64,000 bases of DNA from Sandaracinobacteroides sp041675905 (GTDB lineage Bacteria > Pseudomonadota > Alphaproteobacteria > Sphingomonadales > Sphingomonadaceae). The stretch spans positions 1 to 64,000 of the forward strand of contig JBAYSX010000010.1 in the NCBI GenBank assembly GCA_041675905.1, in the 5' to 3' direction. Made by a program: the position numbers and the translations under genes. Numbering within the stretch: position 1 is the stretch's first letter; every line of letters begins with the position of its first letter. This document shows positions 50,882 through 60,395 of the stretch, in pieces. The notes below the pieces were generated by a model. That model ran no database searches. It saw only the letters and a program-made list of their open reading frames with translations, and was not told the origin of the DNA.

Positions 50882-52081
50882 ATGGCATTTGTTACGCTGA
50901 TAGATCGCTACCAGTTTCGACTGATTGCCGTGCCGCTGCTGGGCACGCTCGTCGTGGCCGCCATGTTGCTTCTCCTCGAAAAAATGCTGAGCCTATTTGA
51001 TTTCGTGGTAAATGAAGGCGGCCCTGTGTCGGTTGTGTGGCGAATGCTGGGCAATCTTATACCGGAATATCTGTCGCTTGGCATCCCCATTGGATTGACG
51101 CTTGGAATCTTGCTGGCGTTTCGCCGGCTGGCGCTCAATTCCGAACTGGACGCGTTGCGATCGGTAGGTGTCGGCTACACCCGTTTGCTGCGTGTGCCCT
51201 ATTTTTTTGCGCTTCTATGTGCTGTCGCCAACTTCTTTATCGTTGGCTATCTGCAGCCCTATTCACGCTATAATTATGAAGGGTTGCGCTTTGAACTTCG
51301 TTCCGGCGCACTGGGGGCATCGATCAGGGTAGGTGAGTTCGCATCCATTGCCAGCCGTACGACGTTGCGGGTAGAGGAAAGCCACGAACGTGGCAGCGAT
51401 TTGCGCGGTGTGTTTGTGCGTGCCGGGCAGCCGGATGGCGGATCGCTGGCGGTATCGGCGGCATCGGGGCAATTCCTCACTACCGATGATACTGATGTCA
51501 TCATCTTGCGGTTGAAAAATGGTACGCTGATTCAGGATGAGCCCGGTCTGCAAGCGCCACGTGTGCTGACCTTCAGACAACATGATCTGCCCATCGATTT
51601 GCCGGCCATAGAAAGATTCCGGGCGCGCGGGAGCGCGGATCTTGAGATGACCTTGCCTGAATTATGGCAGACGATACAGGATCCCGAAATTGAACCTGAG
51701 CTTTTGTCGGGTGCGCGCGCTGCGTTTCATCGCCGGCTGGTGATGGTCGCGGTGATGGGCATATTGCCCTTGCTGGCGGCAGCGCTGGCGGTTCCGCCCA
51801 AACGCTCAACCTCGGCAACCGGTGTCTTTTTATCCATCGTCATGCTCGTTACCTACCACAAGGTTTCGGAATATGGTCAACGGATGGGGGCCATCGACAG
51901 GGTGGACCCGGCATTGGCGCAATGGGTGCCGTTTTTCGGATTTTTCGCCATTGCCGTATGGTTTTATCATATTCTGGCGCATAAACCGGGCGGGCAACCG
52001 ATTGCAGGGCTCGATCGTGGGGTTTCCTGGCTGATGGCCCAGTTTGGCCGGTTGCGGAAATCCCGGATGAAAGCTGCCTGA
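50882..52081 (+). CDS. lptF: LPS export ABC transporter permease LptF
   Basis: Inner-membrane permease of the LptB2FGC complex; 399 residues from ATG 50882. N-terminal IDRYQFRLIAVPLLGTLVVAAMLLLLEKMLSLFDF, coupling-helix region FRRLALNSELDALRSVGVGYTRLLRVPYFFALLCAVANFFIVGYLQPYSRYNYE, periplasmic beta-jellyroll (about 130-250) and C-terminal membrane helices. The upstream open frame has no similarity. The stop overlaps the lptG ATG. Confidence 0.95.
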   Translation: MAFVTLIDRYQFRLIAVPLLGTLVVAAMLLLLEKMLSLFDFVVNEGGPVSVVWRMLGNLIPEYLSLGIPIGLTLGILLAFRRLALNSELDALRSVGVGYTRLLRVPYFFALLCAVANFFIVGYLQPYSRYNYEGLRFELRSGALGASIRVGEFASIASRTTLRVEESHERGSDLRGVFVRAGQPDGGSLAVSAASGQFLTTDDTDVIILRLKNGTLIQDEPGLQAPRVLTFRQHDLPIDLPAIERFRARGSADLEMTLPELWQTIQDPEIEPELLSGARAAFHRRLVMVAVMGILPLLAAALAVPPKRSTSATGVFLSIVMLVTYHKVSEYGQRMGAIDRVDPALAQWVPFFGFFAIAVWFYHILAHKPGGQPIAGLDRGVSWLMAQFGRLRKSRMKAA

Positions 52082-53178
52082 TGGCCCTGTCCCGCATTTT
52101 TCCGTCTCGGACGCTGGCGCTTTACACGTCGCGGATGTTCCTTGTGCGCACCTTTGCCTTCCTGATCGGGCTGGCGGTCATATTGCAAACGCTCGACCTG
52201 CTGGGGGAATCCGGGAAAATTCTGGCCGTGTCCGGTAATGGCGAAAAGCAACTATGGTATTATGTATCGTTGCGCTTGCCACAATTAATTGCGCTGTTTT
52301 TGCCCTTTTCCGTGCTGCTTGGCACAATATTGACGTTCATGACGCTCAATCAGAATAGCGAGATCGTGATATTCAAGGGTGTCGGTATCAGTGCGCACCA
52401 GATACTGGCGCCCCTGGTTTTCGCGGCACTGGGAGTGGCGGTGGTCAATTTCGCTTTCAACGAGCGGATACTGATGAAGGCCAATGCGGAACTCGATCAA
52501 TGGAAGAAATATGATTATCATCCAATCCCGCCCGAGGCGCGCAACAGCCGCGAAGTATGGGTGCGAGCCGGCAACGATCTGATTTATGCGACAAATGTGA
52601 CGGGGCAGGGGGCATCGACCCGGCTTTCCGACATCACCATTTACAAGCGCGAACAGGATCGGCTGGTGCGGATTGTGCAGGGAACATCCGCGCGGCCGGT
52701 TGAAGGCGGCTGGGTATTGAGCAGTGCGCGCGATTTCGAGGTGGCCAGCGGGCGTCAGGTGGAAGCTGCCGAGCTGCATGTTCAGACGTCTGCCACGCCG
52801 CCACAATTCACCACCCAGGGGGTGAACCCGGAGCATCTGCCGCTTTGGGAACTGGTTCCGGCGATCCGTGCGCTGGATGAGGCCGGCAAGCCGACCGATG
52901 TGCTGGTAGCGCATGCCTTCCACAAGATTTCCGGACCATTGTCCGCGATTCTGATGCCGTTGCTGGGCGCGGTGGCGGCTTTTGGCCAGGCGCGCTCCGG
53001 CAAATTATTCCTGCGCGCGGTAATTGGCCTCTCTTTGGGCTTCGCCTTTTTTGTCGCCGACAATTTTGCCATGGCGATGGCTGATTTCGGCGCATATCCG
53101 CCCTGGGCGGCTGCATTTGCACCGTTTTTGCTTTTCTTTCTGGTGGGTGAGGCGGTATTGGTTCGCTCCGAGGAGTAA
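52081..53178 (+). CDS. lptG: LPS export ABC transporter permease LptG
   Basis: Partner permease of LptF; 365 residues with six membrane helices and a periplasmic jellyroll. LALYTSRMFLVRTFAFLIGLAVILQTLDLLGESGKIL, FLPFSVLLGTILTFMTLNQNSEIVIFKGVGISAHQILAPLVFAAL and the C-terminal FLRAVIGLSLGFAFFVADNFAMAMADFGAYPPWAAAFAPFLLF are typical. ATG overlaps the lptF TGA. Confidence 0.95.
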   Translation: MALSRIFPSRTLALYTSRMFLVRTFAFLIGLAVILQTLDLLGESGKILAVSGNGEKQLWYYVSLRLPQLIALFLPFSVLLGTILTFMTLNQNSEIVIFKGVGISAHQILAPLVFAALGVAVVNFAFNERILMKANAELDQWKKYDYHPIPPEARNSREVWVRAGNDLIYATNVTGQGASTRLSDITIYKREQDRLVRIVQGTSARPVEGGWVLSSARDFEVASGRQVEAAELHVQTSATPPQFTTQGVNPEHLPLWELVPAIRALDEAGKPTDVLVAHAFHKISGPLSAILMPLLGAVAAFGQARSGKLFLRAVIGLSLGFAFFVADNFAMAMADFGAYPPWAAAFAPFLLFFLVGEAVLVRSEE

Positions 53179-53267
53179 TGCGTCCTTCTTCCATCGTCAT
53201 GATTTCTCCCTAAATTTGCCGCAATCGACCGGCAATAGAGCAGACCCCCTACGGAGATTTCTGGAAA

Positions 53268-54089
53268 GTGGCGTTAAAAGTGGAACATGCAAAGCGACCA
53301 GGCATCTGGGGTCGCGCCCATTATCTCGATCGCATGACCTTGCGCGAGCTGGCGGTGGCGTTTTTCCAATATTACGCCATCCAGGGCTATATTCTGATGA
53401 CCTTGCTGTGCGCGGTGTTCGTCTGGTTCAATCCGCCGGGATTATGGCAGGGGATCGCTGCGGCGCTGGCGGCGGTAATTCTCTATCCTCTCGTCTGGTA
53501 TGCGTTGCACCGCTGGGTGCTGCATGGCCAACTGCTGTATAAATCTCCGCTGACGGCGAAGGTGTGGAAGCGTATTCACTACGACCATCATCAGGATCCG
53601 AACCATCTGGAGATCTTGTTCGGGGCGCTTTACACGACATTGCCGACAATCGCGATTGTCACCATTCCGGTCGGCTGGCTGATCGGCGGGCCGGGCGCGG
53701 GCGCAGTCGCTTTCGCCGCCGGTCTGATCACCACCTGCGTGTATGAATTTTTCCATTGTATCCAGCATTTGTCGTACAAGCCGAAGGCAAAATGGCTGAT
53801 GGAAATGAAACAGCGCCATATGGAGCATCATTTTCACGACGAAGATGGCAATTATGGCATCACCAGCTTCTGGCCAGACAAGCTTTTTGGCAGCTATTAT
53901 CACCGGAAAGAACGTACCGAGCGCTCGCCGACGGTGTTCAACCTTGGTTATACAGATCTGGTTGCGAGAAAGTTTCCATGGGTTGCGCGCGCATCCGGCG
54001 GTGTTGCGACGGGCCACCCGCGCGAACGACTGAAAAGACAACAAGAGGCAGATAAGGACGCGCAGGCCTCTTTCGATAACGTCGCCTGA
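53268..54089 (+). CDS. Sterol desaturase/fatty acid hydroxylase family protein
   Basis: Membrane di-iron oxygenase of 273 residues. The histidine cluster is full: ALHRWVLHG, HYDHHQDPNH, FFHCIQHLSY and QRHMEHHFHDEDGNYGI, with membrane segments between. The fold is that of the FA2H/sterol C4-methyl oxidase family. GTG start at 53268. The ceramide-synthase-like GNAT gene starts 23 bases downstream, suggesting it hydroxylates a sphingolipid acyl chain or long-chain base; sphingomonads are known for 2-hydroxymyristate. That assignment is inferred. Confidence 0.88.
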   Translation: MALKVEHAKRPGIWGRAHYLDRMTLRELAVAFFQYYAIQGYILMTLLCAVFVWFNPPGLWQGIAAALAAVILYPLVWYALHRWVLHGQLLYKSPLTAKVWKRIHYDHHQDPNHLEILFGALYTTLPTIAIVTIPVGWLIGGPGAGAVAFAAGLITTCVYEFFHCIQHLSYKPKAKWLMEMKQRHMEHHFHDEDGNYGITSFWPDKLFGSYYHRKERTERSPTVFNLGYTDLVARKFPWVARASGGVATGHPRERLKRQQEADKDAQASFDNVA

Positions 54090-54111
54090 TTTCTGACAAA
54101 AGGCACGCCGC

Positions 54112-55248
54112 ATGGCCGTCGATATCAACCCCGTCATCGGCCGTGCGGATCGTCGCGCGTTCATCGAACTGCCGTGGACGCTTTATGCGGATGATCCCAA
54201 CTGGATCCCGCCGCTGAAGTCGGAAGTGGCGGCGCTGATTGGCGGGCCGAAAACCAATCCCTGGTTCGAACATGCGGGGGCGGCGTTTTTCGTCGCCCGG
54301 CGCAACGGCCAGACGGTGGGCCGCATTTCGGCCCAGATCGACCGGCTGGTGCAGGAACGCCATCCCGGTCTTGGCCAGTGGGGTATGTTCGAAACGATCG
54401 ACGATGACGAAGTCGCGGCCGAGCTGATCGGCATTGCCGAAGCCTGGCTGCGTGGTCAGGGAATGACGCGGGCGCAGGGACCGATGAGCCTGTCCATCTG
54501 GGATGAACCCGGCCTCTTGGTATCCGGGTTCGATACGCCGCCGTCGATCATGATGGGCCACCATCGGCCCTGGTATGAACGCCATATCCTGGCGGCGGGT
54601 TATGCTGGCGTAAAAGATCTGCATAGCTGGGAATTGCGCGTCGATGGGCCGTTTCCGGACCGCGTGAACCGCATCGTGGCCGCCGGCGAAAAGAACCGCC
54701 GCATTCACGTCCGCCAGGTGAACAAAAACCGCTTTGAATCGGAAGCGGCTATTATCCTTGGCATATTGAACGAAGCCTGGTCTGAAAACTGGGGTTTCGT
54801 TCCGCTGACCGATGCCGAAGTGGCGCACTTTGGCAAGAAGCTGAAACCGATGATCTTCTCCGAACTGGTACGGATCGCGGAATATGATGGCGAACCGGTT
54901 GCCTTCATGCTGACCGTTCCCGACATCAACCCGCTGTTGCGGGAACTCAACGGCAAGCTGTTCCCATTCGGTTGGGTAAAATTGCTTTGGCATCTGCGCC
55001 ATCTGAAAGCCGCCCGTATGCGTGTGCCCTTGATGGGCGTGCGCAAGTCCCTGCAGGGAACACGCATGGCGTCGCTGCTGGCCTTCATGATGATCGAATA
55101 TATTCGCCGCGATGCGTCCAGCCGCTATGGCGCGAAATATGGCGAAATCGGCTGGATTCTCGACGATAACGGTCCGATGATCTCGATCGCCGAAGTGATC
55201 GAGAGCGAGATTACCAAAACCTACCGGATCTACGAAAAGGACCTGTAG
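54112..55248 (+). CDS. GNAT-fold acyltransferase, possible bacterial ceramide synthase
   Basis: A 378-residue cytosolic protein of the GNAT-like N-acyltransferase group. Segments: PWTLYADDPNWIPPLKSEVAALIGGPKTNPWFEHAGAAFFVARR at the start, GPMSLSIWDEPGLLVSGFDTPPSIMMGHHRPWYE, FVPLTDAEVAHFGKKLKPMI, and a C-terminal RRDASSRYGAKYGEIGWILDDNGPMISIAEVIESEITKTYRIYEKDL. The bacterial ceramide synthase bCerS of Caulobacter is annotated in the same superfamily. I do not have an alignment, so a general label is safer. AAAGG precedes the ATG; 3 bases separate its stop from gltX. Confidence 0.8.
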   Translation: MAVDINPVIGRADRRAFIELPWTLYADDPNWIPPLKSEVAALIGGPKTNPWFEHAGAAFFVARRNGQTVGRISAQIDRLVQERHPGLGQWGMFETIDDDEVAAELIGIAEAWLRGQGMTRAQGPMSLSIWDEPGLLVSGFDTPPSIMMGHHRPWYERHILAAGYAGVKDLHSWELRVDGPFPDRVNRIVAAGEKNRRIHVRQVNKNRFESEAAIILGILNEAWSENWGFVPLTDAEVAHFGKKLKPMIFSELVRIAEYDGEPVAFMLTVPDINPLLRELNGKLFPFGWVKLLWHLRHLKAARMRVPLMGVRKSLQGTRMASLLAFMMIEYIRRDASSRYGAKYGEIGWILDDNGPMISIAEVIESEITKTYRIYEKDL

Positions 55249-55251
55249 GCG

Positions 55252-56565
55252 CTACTGGCGCAGTCGTTCCAGCGCCCGCGCCTTGCCGATCAGCGGCAGC
55301 AGCGCCGCCATATCCGGCCCATGTTCACGGCCCGTGAGCGCAAGGCGCAGCGGCTGGAACAGCGCCTTGCCCTTGCGCCCGGTGCGCTCTTTCAGGCCGG
55401 CGGTAAGCTCCGCCCAGACATTTTCGTCGAACGGCAAATCAGCCAGAATTTCCGCTGCAATTGCAAGATATTCCCGATCGATGTCCTCAACCGGTGGTAA
55501 GGTCCCGTCGAATACCGACTTCCACGCATCGGCCTCGGCGACACTGGCGATATTGCCCTTCACCGCTTCCCATGCGGCTTCGCCAACGCTGATCCGCGCG
55601 GCGACTTCCGCATAAGGTGTCTGGTGAATGATGCGGCTGTTGAGCGCCTGCAATTCCGCCTCATCGAAGCGCGGCGTCGCCCGCCCCAGTTGCCCGAGAT
55701 CGAAACTGTCGATCAGCAGCTGGTCGGACAGGACCGGCTCGACTGGCAGCGAGGTGCCAAGACGCGCCAGCAAGGCCTTTACAGTGATAGGTTCGATGCC
55801 CGCGGCGCGAAATTCCTCCACTCCCAATGACCCCAACCGCTTTGACAATTTGCCTTCGGTGCCCGTCAGCAGCGGCGCATGGCCGAACTGCGGTGCGGTC
55901 GCGCCCAGCGCCGCAAACATCTGCAACTGTACGCCGGTGTTGGTCACATGGTCCTCGCCGCGAATGACATGCGTGATGCCCATGTCGATATCGTCGATCA
56001 CCGACGGCAGCATGTAGAGCCAGCTGCCATCGGCACGGCGAATCACCGGATCGGACAGCGACGCCGGATCGATGTGCGCCGGGCCGCGAATCAGATCTTC
56101 CCAGGCGTGCGGCGCATCAGGTGACAGTTTGAACCGCCAGTGCGGGCGCACACCTTCCCCGGCCATGCGCGCATGATCGGCGTCCGTCAGCGCCAGCGCA
56201 GCGCGATCATATACGGGCGGCAAGCCCCGGCCCAATTGAACTTTCCGTTTCAGTTCCAGTTCTTCGGGCGTTTCATAGGCGCGATAAACGATCCCGGTCG
56301 CCGCCAGTTGCGTCAGCACTTCCTCATAGCGATCCATGCGGGAAGACTGTTTTTCTTCGGCGTCCGGCGTCATGCCTAGCCAGCCCAGATCGTCGCGGAT
56401 CGATTGCGCATGGGCTTCGGTGGAACGGGCGACATCCGTATCGTCCATTCGCAACAGGAAGCGACCGCCCAGTTTTCGGGCGAGCAGCCAGTTCAGCAGC
56501 GCGGTGCGAACATTACCGACATGCAGCCGGCCAGTGGGGGAGGGAGCAAAACGCGTGACGATCAT
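55252..56565 (-). CDS. gltX: Glutamate--tRNA ligase
   Basis: Class I aminoacyl-tRNA synthetase of 437 residues. VTRFAPSPTGRLHVGN carries the HIGH-like motif (residues 4-18) and KLSKRLGSLG the KMSKS-like motif. The middle has YMLPSVIDDIDMGITHVIRGEDHVTNT. The zinc-binding cysteines of E. coli GltX are absent. Alphaproteobacteria often carry two GltX copies and some are non-discriminating for tRNA-Gln; which this is cannot be told here. ATG 56565; divergent from thrS by 139 bases. Confidence 0.95.
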   Translation of the reverse strand: MIVTRFAPSPTGRLHVGNVRTALLNWLLARKLGGRFLLRMDDTDVARSTEAHAQSIRDDLGWLGMTPDAEEKQSSRMDRYEEVLTQLAATGIVYRAYETPEELELKRKVQLGRGLPPVYDRAALALTDADHARMAGEGVRPHWRFKLSPDAPHAWEDLIRGPAHIDPASLSDPVIRRADGSWLYMLPSVIDDIDMGITHVIRGEDHVTNTGVQLQMFAALGATAPQFGHAPLLTGTEGKLSKRLGSLGVEEFRAAGIEPITVKALLARLGTSLPVEPVLSDQLLIDSFDLGQLGRATPRFDEAELQALNSRIIHQTPYAEVAARISVGEAAWEAVKGNIASVAEADAWKSVFDGTLPPVEDIDREYLAIAAEILADLPFDENVWAELTAGLKERTGRKGKALFQPLRLALTGREHGPDMAALLPLIGKARALERLRQ

Positions 56566-56704
56566 CGCTGGCGCATAGGCGGAATCAGCCCGGTTCGCAA
56601 ACAGGATCATCGCTTCGCACTGTTCAGGAGGCTATCAAAGCTTGTCGCACCCCCGTCCGGACCGCTAGTGCAGCAATTCATTATATTCGAAAGCGAGTCT
56701 GCCT

Positions 56705-58693
56705 GTGTCCGTGTCCGTCAATCTCACCTTGCCCGATGGTTCCGTCCGCTCGGTTGCGGTCGGCACTACCGCTGGTGATGTGGCGCGCGACATTGGCGCA
56801 GGACTGGCGAAAGCGGCGTTGGCAGCGCGGGTGAACCAGAAAATCGTCGATCTGGAAATGCCGATCGAAACGGACGCGCAGCTGGAAATTATCACCGCGA
56901 AAGATGAAGCGGCGGCGTTGGAACTGGTGCGGCACGATTATGCGCACATTCTGGCCGAGGCGGTGCAAAATCTGTTTCCGGGTACGCAGATTACCTTTGG
57001 CCCGGCGACGGACGATGGTTTTTACTATGATTTCGCGCCCGTAGAGCGCCCCTTCACCGATGAAGATTTACCCGCCATCGAGGAAGAAATGCGGCGCATC
57101 GTCCGGGCCGACAAGCCCTTGCGCCGGGAAGTGTGGGAACGGGACGCGCTGATTGCCCGCTGGCGCGAACAGGGTGAGACTTTCAAGGCTGAATGGGCCG
57201 CCGAACTGCCTGATGATGAGCCGCTGTCGGTTTATTGGTCGGGCGATGGATGGTTCGATATGTGCCGGGGCCCACACCTGACTTCTACCGGCAAACTCGA
57301 TCCGCAAGCCTTTAAACTGATGCGGGTTTCCGGCGCCTATTGGCGCGGCGACCAGCGCAATCCGCAATTGTCCCGGATCTATGGCACCGGCTGGCTGACG
57401 AAAAAACAGCTGGATCAGCATCTTGTGCGGCTGGAAGAAGCGGCGAAGCGCGATCACCGCAAGCTGGGGCAGCAGATGGACCTGTTCCATTTTCAGGAAG
57501 AAGCCGCCGGTTCGATCTTCTGGCATGCCAATGGCTGGACTTTGTATCAGGCCCTCGAACAATATATGCGTCGGCGGCAGAATGAAGCCGGATATAGCGA
57601 AGTGCGCACGCCCCAGGTGTTCCGCAATGATTTCTGGGTGACGTCGGGCCACTGGGGCAAATTCCGGGAGAATATGTTTGTGATTCCGGATGAGCGCCCT
57701 TCAACGGAAGACGAAGGTCCGTTAATTTCACCGGACCCGGTATTTCTGGCGCTGAAACCGATGAACTGCCCGGCGCATATCCAGATTTTCGACCATGGCA
57801 TTAAATCCTGGCGTGATCTGCCGGTGCGAATGGCGGAATTCGGCTGCTGTCACCGCAATGAACCGCATGGCGCCTTGCACGGCCTGATGCGGGTACGGCA
57901 GTTTGTGCAGGATGATGCCCATATCTTCTGCCGGGAAGATCAGGTTCTGGATGAATCGCGTGCCTTTATCGCCTTGCTGCAGCGGGTTTACGCTGATCTG
58001 GGCTTCGATGACTGGTTTGTGCGCCTGGCAACCCGCCCTGAATCGCGCGCCGGCAGCGATGAGGTTTGGGACAAGGCGGAACAAGGGCTGGAGCAGGCGC
58101 TGAACGATAGCGGGCTGGCCTTTGAATGGGCGCCGGGAGAAGGCGCATTTTACGGACCCAAGATCGAATTCCACCTGAAAGACGCTATTGGCCGATCCTG
58201 GCAGTGCGGCACGCTGCAACTCGATTTCGTCCTGCCGGAACGCTTCGATATCCATTATATCGGCGAGGACGGCGGCAAGCATCGTCCGGTGATGCTGCAT
58301 CGCGCCATCGTCGGTTCGATGGAGCGCTTCCTCGCCATATTGATCGAAAATTACGCCGGAAACCTGCCCCTCTGGCTCGCGCCATGCCAGGTCGTGGTGG
58401 CGACCATCGTATCGGATGCCGATGATTATGCGCAGCAGCTGACAGACCGGCTGAAAGCGGCAGGATTGCGTGTCGAAACGGATCTGCGTAACGAAAAAAT
58501 CAACTACAAGGTGCGCGAACATTCCGTCGCCAAGGTTCCGGTGTTGCTGGTCGTTGGTCGGCGGGAAGCTGAGGAGGGCACCGTCGCCATGCGCAGGCTT
58601 GGCCAGGAAAGACAGCAGTTTCTGCCGATCGACGAGGCTATTGCTGCACTGGCTTCCGAAGCAGTTCCACCCGATCTGAGGGGAAAATCATGA
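56705..58693 (+). CDS. thrS: Threonine--tRNA ligase
   Basis: Class II synthetase of 662 residues. N-terminal TGS domain (VNLTLPDGSVRSVAVGTTAGDVARDIG), editing domain with RHDYAHILAEAVQNLFPGTQITFGPATDDGFYYDF, core with LKPMNCPAHIQIF, MAEFGCCHRNEPHGALHGLMRVRQF and QCGTLQLDFVLPERF, and a C-terminal anticodon domain LPLWLAPCQVVVATIV. GTG start at 56705; a second GTG at 56711. The stop overlaps the next ATG (ATGA). Confidence 0.97.
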   Translation: MSVSVNLTLPDGSVRSVAVGTTAGDVARDIGAGLAKAALAARVNQKIVDLEMPIETDAQLEIITAKDEAAALELVRHDYAHILAEAVQNLFPGTQITFGPATDDGFYYDFAPVERPFTDEDLPAIEEEMRRIVRADKPLRREVWERDALIARWREQGETFKAEWAAELPDDEPLSVYWSGDGWFDMCRGPHLTSTGKLDPQAFKLMRVSGAYWRGDQRNPQLSRIYGTGWLTKKQLDQHLVRLEEAAKRDHRKLGQQMDLFHFQEEAAGSIFWHANGWTLYQALEQYMRRRQNEAGYSEVRTPQVFRNDFWVTSGHWGKFRENMFVIPDERPSTEDEGPLISPDPVFLALKPMNCPAHIQIFDHGIKSWRDLPVRMAEFGCCHRNEPHGALHGLMRVRQFVQDDAHIFCREDQVLDESRAFIALLQRVYADLGFDDWFVRLATRPESRAGSDEVWDKAEQGLEQALNDSGLAFEWAPGEGAFYGPKIEFHLKDAIGRSWQCGTLQLDFVLPERFDIHYIGEDGGKHRPVMLHRAIVGSMERFLAILIENYAGNLPLWLAPCQVVVATIVSDADDYAQQLTDRLKAAGLRVETDLRNEKINYKVREHSVAKVPVLLVVGRREAEEGTVAMRRLGQERQQFLPIDEAIAALASEAVPPDLRGKS

Positions 58694-59130
58694 CGCAATT
58701 CAAACCGCTGGGGCCGGATTTTTCTGTCGCCGCGCAAATTGAAATCGCCGATGTCGCGCGCGCTGCGGCAGAAGGCTATACCCACATCGTGAATAACCGC
58801 CCGGACGGCGAGCAACCCGGACAGCCGGATAGCGCAACCATAGCCGACGCTGCCAGGGCTGCTGGCCTTGGATACAGTTTCATCCCCGTGTCGCCTGGCG
58901 GGATGTCTCTGGAGCAGGTGAAATCGCTGGCGGAGGTGCTGGAGAGGCAGTCGGAACGCGTGCTCGCCTTTTGCCGCTCGGGAAATCGTTCGGCTCTGCT
59001 GTGGGGACTGGCGAAAGCGTCGACGGGGGCGGAGCCATCCGCGCTGGCCGCCGCCGCCGCCGCGCAGGGTTATGATCTCGGCCCGGTACTGGGAGCGATG
59101 CAGCAATTGCAGCAAGGGCAGGCCGGCTGA
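58690..59130 (+). CDS. TIGR01244 family sulfur transferase / BLH phosphatase-like protein
   Basis: A 146-residue protein of the DUF442/BLH family. The start FKPLGPDFSVAAQIEIADVARAAAEGYTHIVNNRPDGEQ and the active loop FCRSGNRSALLW (Cys about 95) match. The six-residue CRSGNR loop is rhodanese-like rather than a CX5R phosphatase loop. Related proteins link to sulfide oxidation, but the role here is unknown. It overlaps thrS by 4 bases and the patatin gene by 1 base. Confidence 0.9.
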   Translation: MTQFKPLGPDFSVAAQIEIADVARAAAEGYTHIVNNRPDGEQPGQPDSATIADAARAAGLGYSFIPVSPGGMSLEQVKSLAEVLERQSERVLAFCRSGNRSALLWGLAKASTGAEPSALAAAAAAQGYDLGPVLGAMQQLQQGQAG

Positions 59131-60392
59131 TGGCGACTACGGAAAAGGCCGAATCGCCCACCAAGCCTGTTCGTCGCCGCCGCGCGCCGGCTGCCACGAA
59201 GCCGCGCGCAGTCCGGGCAACCCGGCCTGAGGTAAAAGTCGAAATCCCGGAAAATACCGGCGAGCATCTGAATATTCTCGTTTTGCAGGGGGGTGGCGCA
59301 CTCGGAGCCTATCACCTTGGCGTGATGGAGGAACTTGATCATATCGGCCTGCCGCCCGATTGGGTGGCCGGCATTTCCATCGGTGCTGTGAATGCGGCAT
59401 TGATTGCGGGTAATCGCCCGCGTGAACGGGTGAAGGCGCTGCGGCGTTTCTGGGAAATTGTTTCCGGCGATCTGGTGCCGCTGTTCCCCCTGCCGAAAGC
59501 TGGTCCGCTACGCGACCTCTGGACAGAAGCAGCGGCGGGGTGGGCGGCAATGACCGGCGTATCGGGCATGTTCCGGCCGCGGATTCCCTGGCTGGTGCCG
59601 CCTGGCAGCCCGGGTGCTACCAGCCTTTACGATCCGGAGCCGTTGCGCGAAACGTTGCTGGAGTTGATCGACTTCGATTATCTGAACGATGGCCCGGTCC
59701 GACTGTCGGTCGGCGCGGTCAGCGTTACCACGGGACGTATTCATTTTTTCGACAATCGTGGCGGCCCGGATCATTGCCGCCTCACCGTCGATCATGTGCT
59801 GGCGTCCAGCGCCTTGCCGCCATCTTTCCCGCCGGTGCAGATTGGCGCGGATTCCTATTGGGACGGCAGCGTCGCCTCCAACGCGCCGCTGCAACATGTG
59901 CTGGACGAGCTCCCCTTTACCGACAAGAATATTTTCCAGGTCGACCTGTTTCCCGCCGAAGGGGACTATCCAAAAAACCTGTATGAGGCGGAGATGCGGC
60001 AGCAGGACATCCGATTTTCCAGCCGCACGCGTCTTGGCACCAGCCTGAACGCCGAACTGACGCCGGTACGCCGCATGGTGCGTCATCTGGTGGAGCGCTG
60101 CGACAGTAATTTTTCAGCCCTGACCCCGGAGGAGTTGACGTTGCTGCAGAAATTCGCCGCCGAACCCCGGGTGGAGATTGTCCAGATCATCTACCGTGAC
60201 AAGGCCTATGCCGGGTTGGCGCGGACCTTTGAATTCTCCCGCCCGACGATGGAAGCGCATCGCGCCGCCGGCCAGCGCGATGCCGATCGCGTTTGCTGCA
60301 TCCGGGACTGGCGGCAAGGTCCGACGGAACGCGGCGTGCAAGTAACCGACGCCGCAACAGCCGACTGCGACCCGAATATCCGCTTCCCCTGA
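59130..60392 (+). CDS. Patatin-like phospholipase family protein (DUF3734-like C-terminus)
   Basis: Serine hydrolase of 420 residues. A Lys/Arg-rich N-terminus (about 1-45) is followed by the oxyanion motif LQGGGALGAY (about 52-61), the nucleophile elbow GISIG (81-85) and the catalytic Asp in YWDGSVASNAP. The C-terminal part (QQDIRFSSRTRLGTSLNAEL, VEIVQIIYRDKAYAGLARTFEFSRPTMEAHRAAGQRD) fits a DUF3734 region. The basic N-terminus could bind nucleic acid or PHB granules, but this is open. Translation start overlaps the preceding stop. Confidence 0.92.
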   Translation: MATTEKAESPTKPVRRRRAPAATKPRAVRATRPEVKVEIPENTGEHLNILVLQGGGALGAYHLGVMEELDHIGLPPDWVAGISIGAVNAALIAGNRPRERVKALRRFWEIVSGDLVPLFPLPKAGPLRDLWTEAAAGWAAMTGVSGMFRPRIPWLVPPGSPGATSLYDPEPLRETLLELIDFDYLNDGPVRLSVGAVSVTTGRIHFFDNRGGPDHCRLTVDHVLASSALPPSFPPVQIGADSYWDGSVASNAPLQHVLDELPFTDKNIFQVDLFPAEGDYPKNLYEAEMRQQDIRFSSRTRLGTSLNAELTPVRRMVRHLVERCDSNFSALTPEELTLLQKFAAEPRVEIVQIIYRDKAYAGLARTFEFSRPTMEAHRAAGQRDADRVCCIRDWRQGPTERGVQVTDAATADCDPNIRFP

Positions 60393-60395
60393 ATC

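Noticed and set aside
53216..53235. TTGCCG/CGGCAA inverted repeat after lptG.
   Set aside because: Only a 6-bp stem, with no T run; it could arise by chance.
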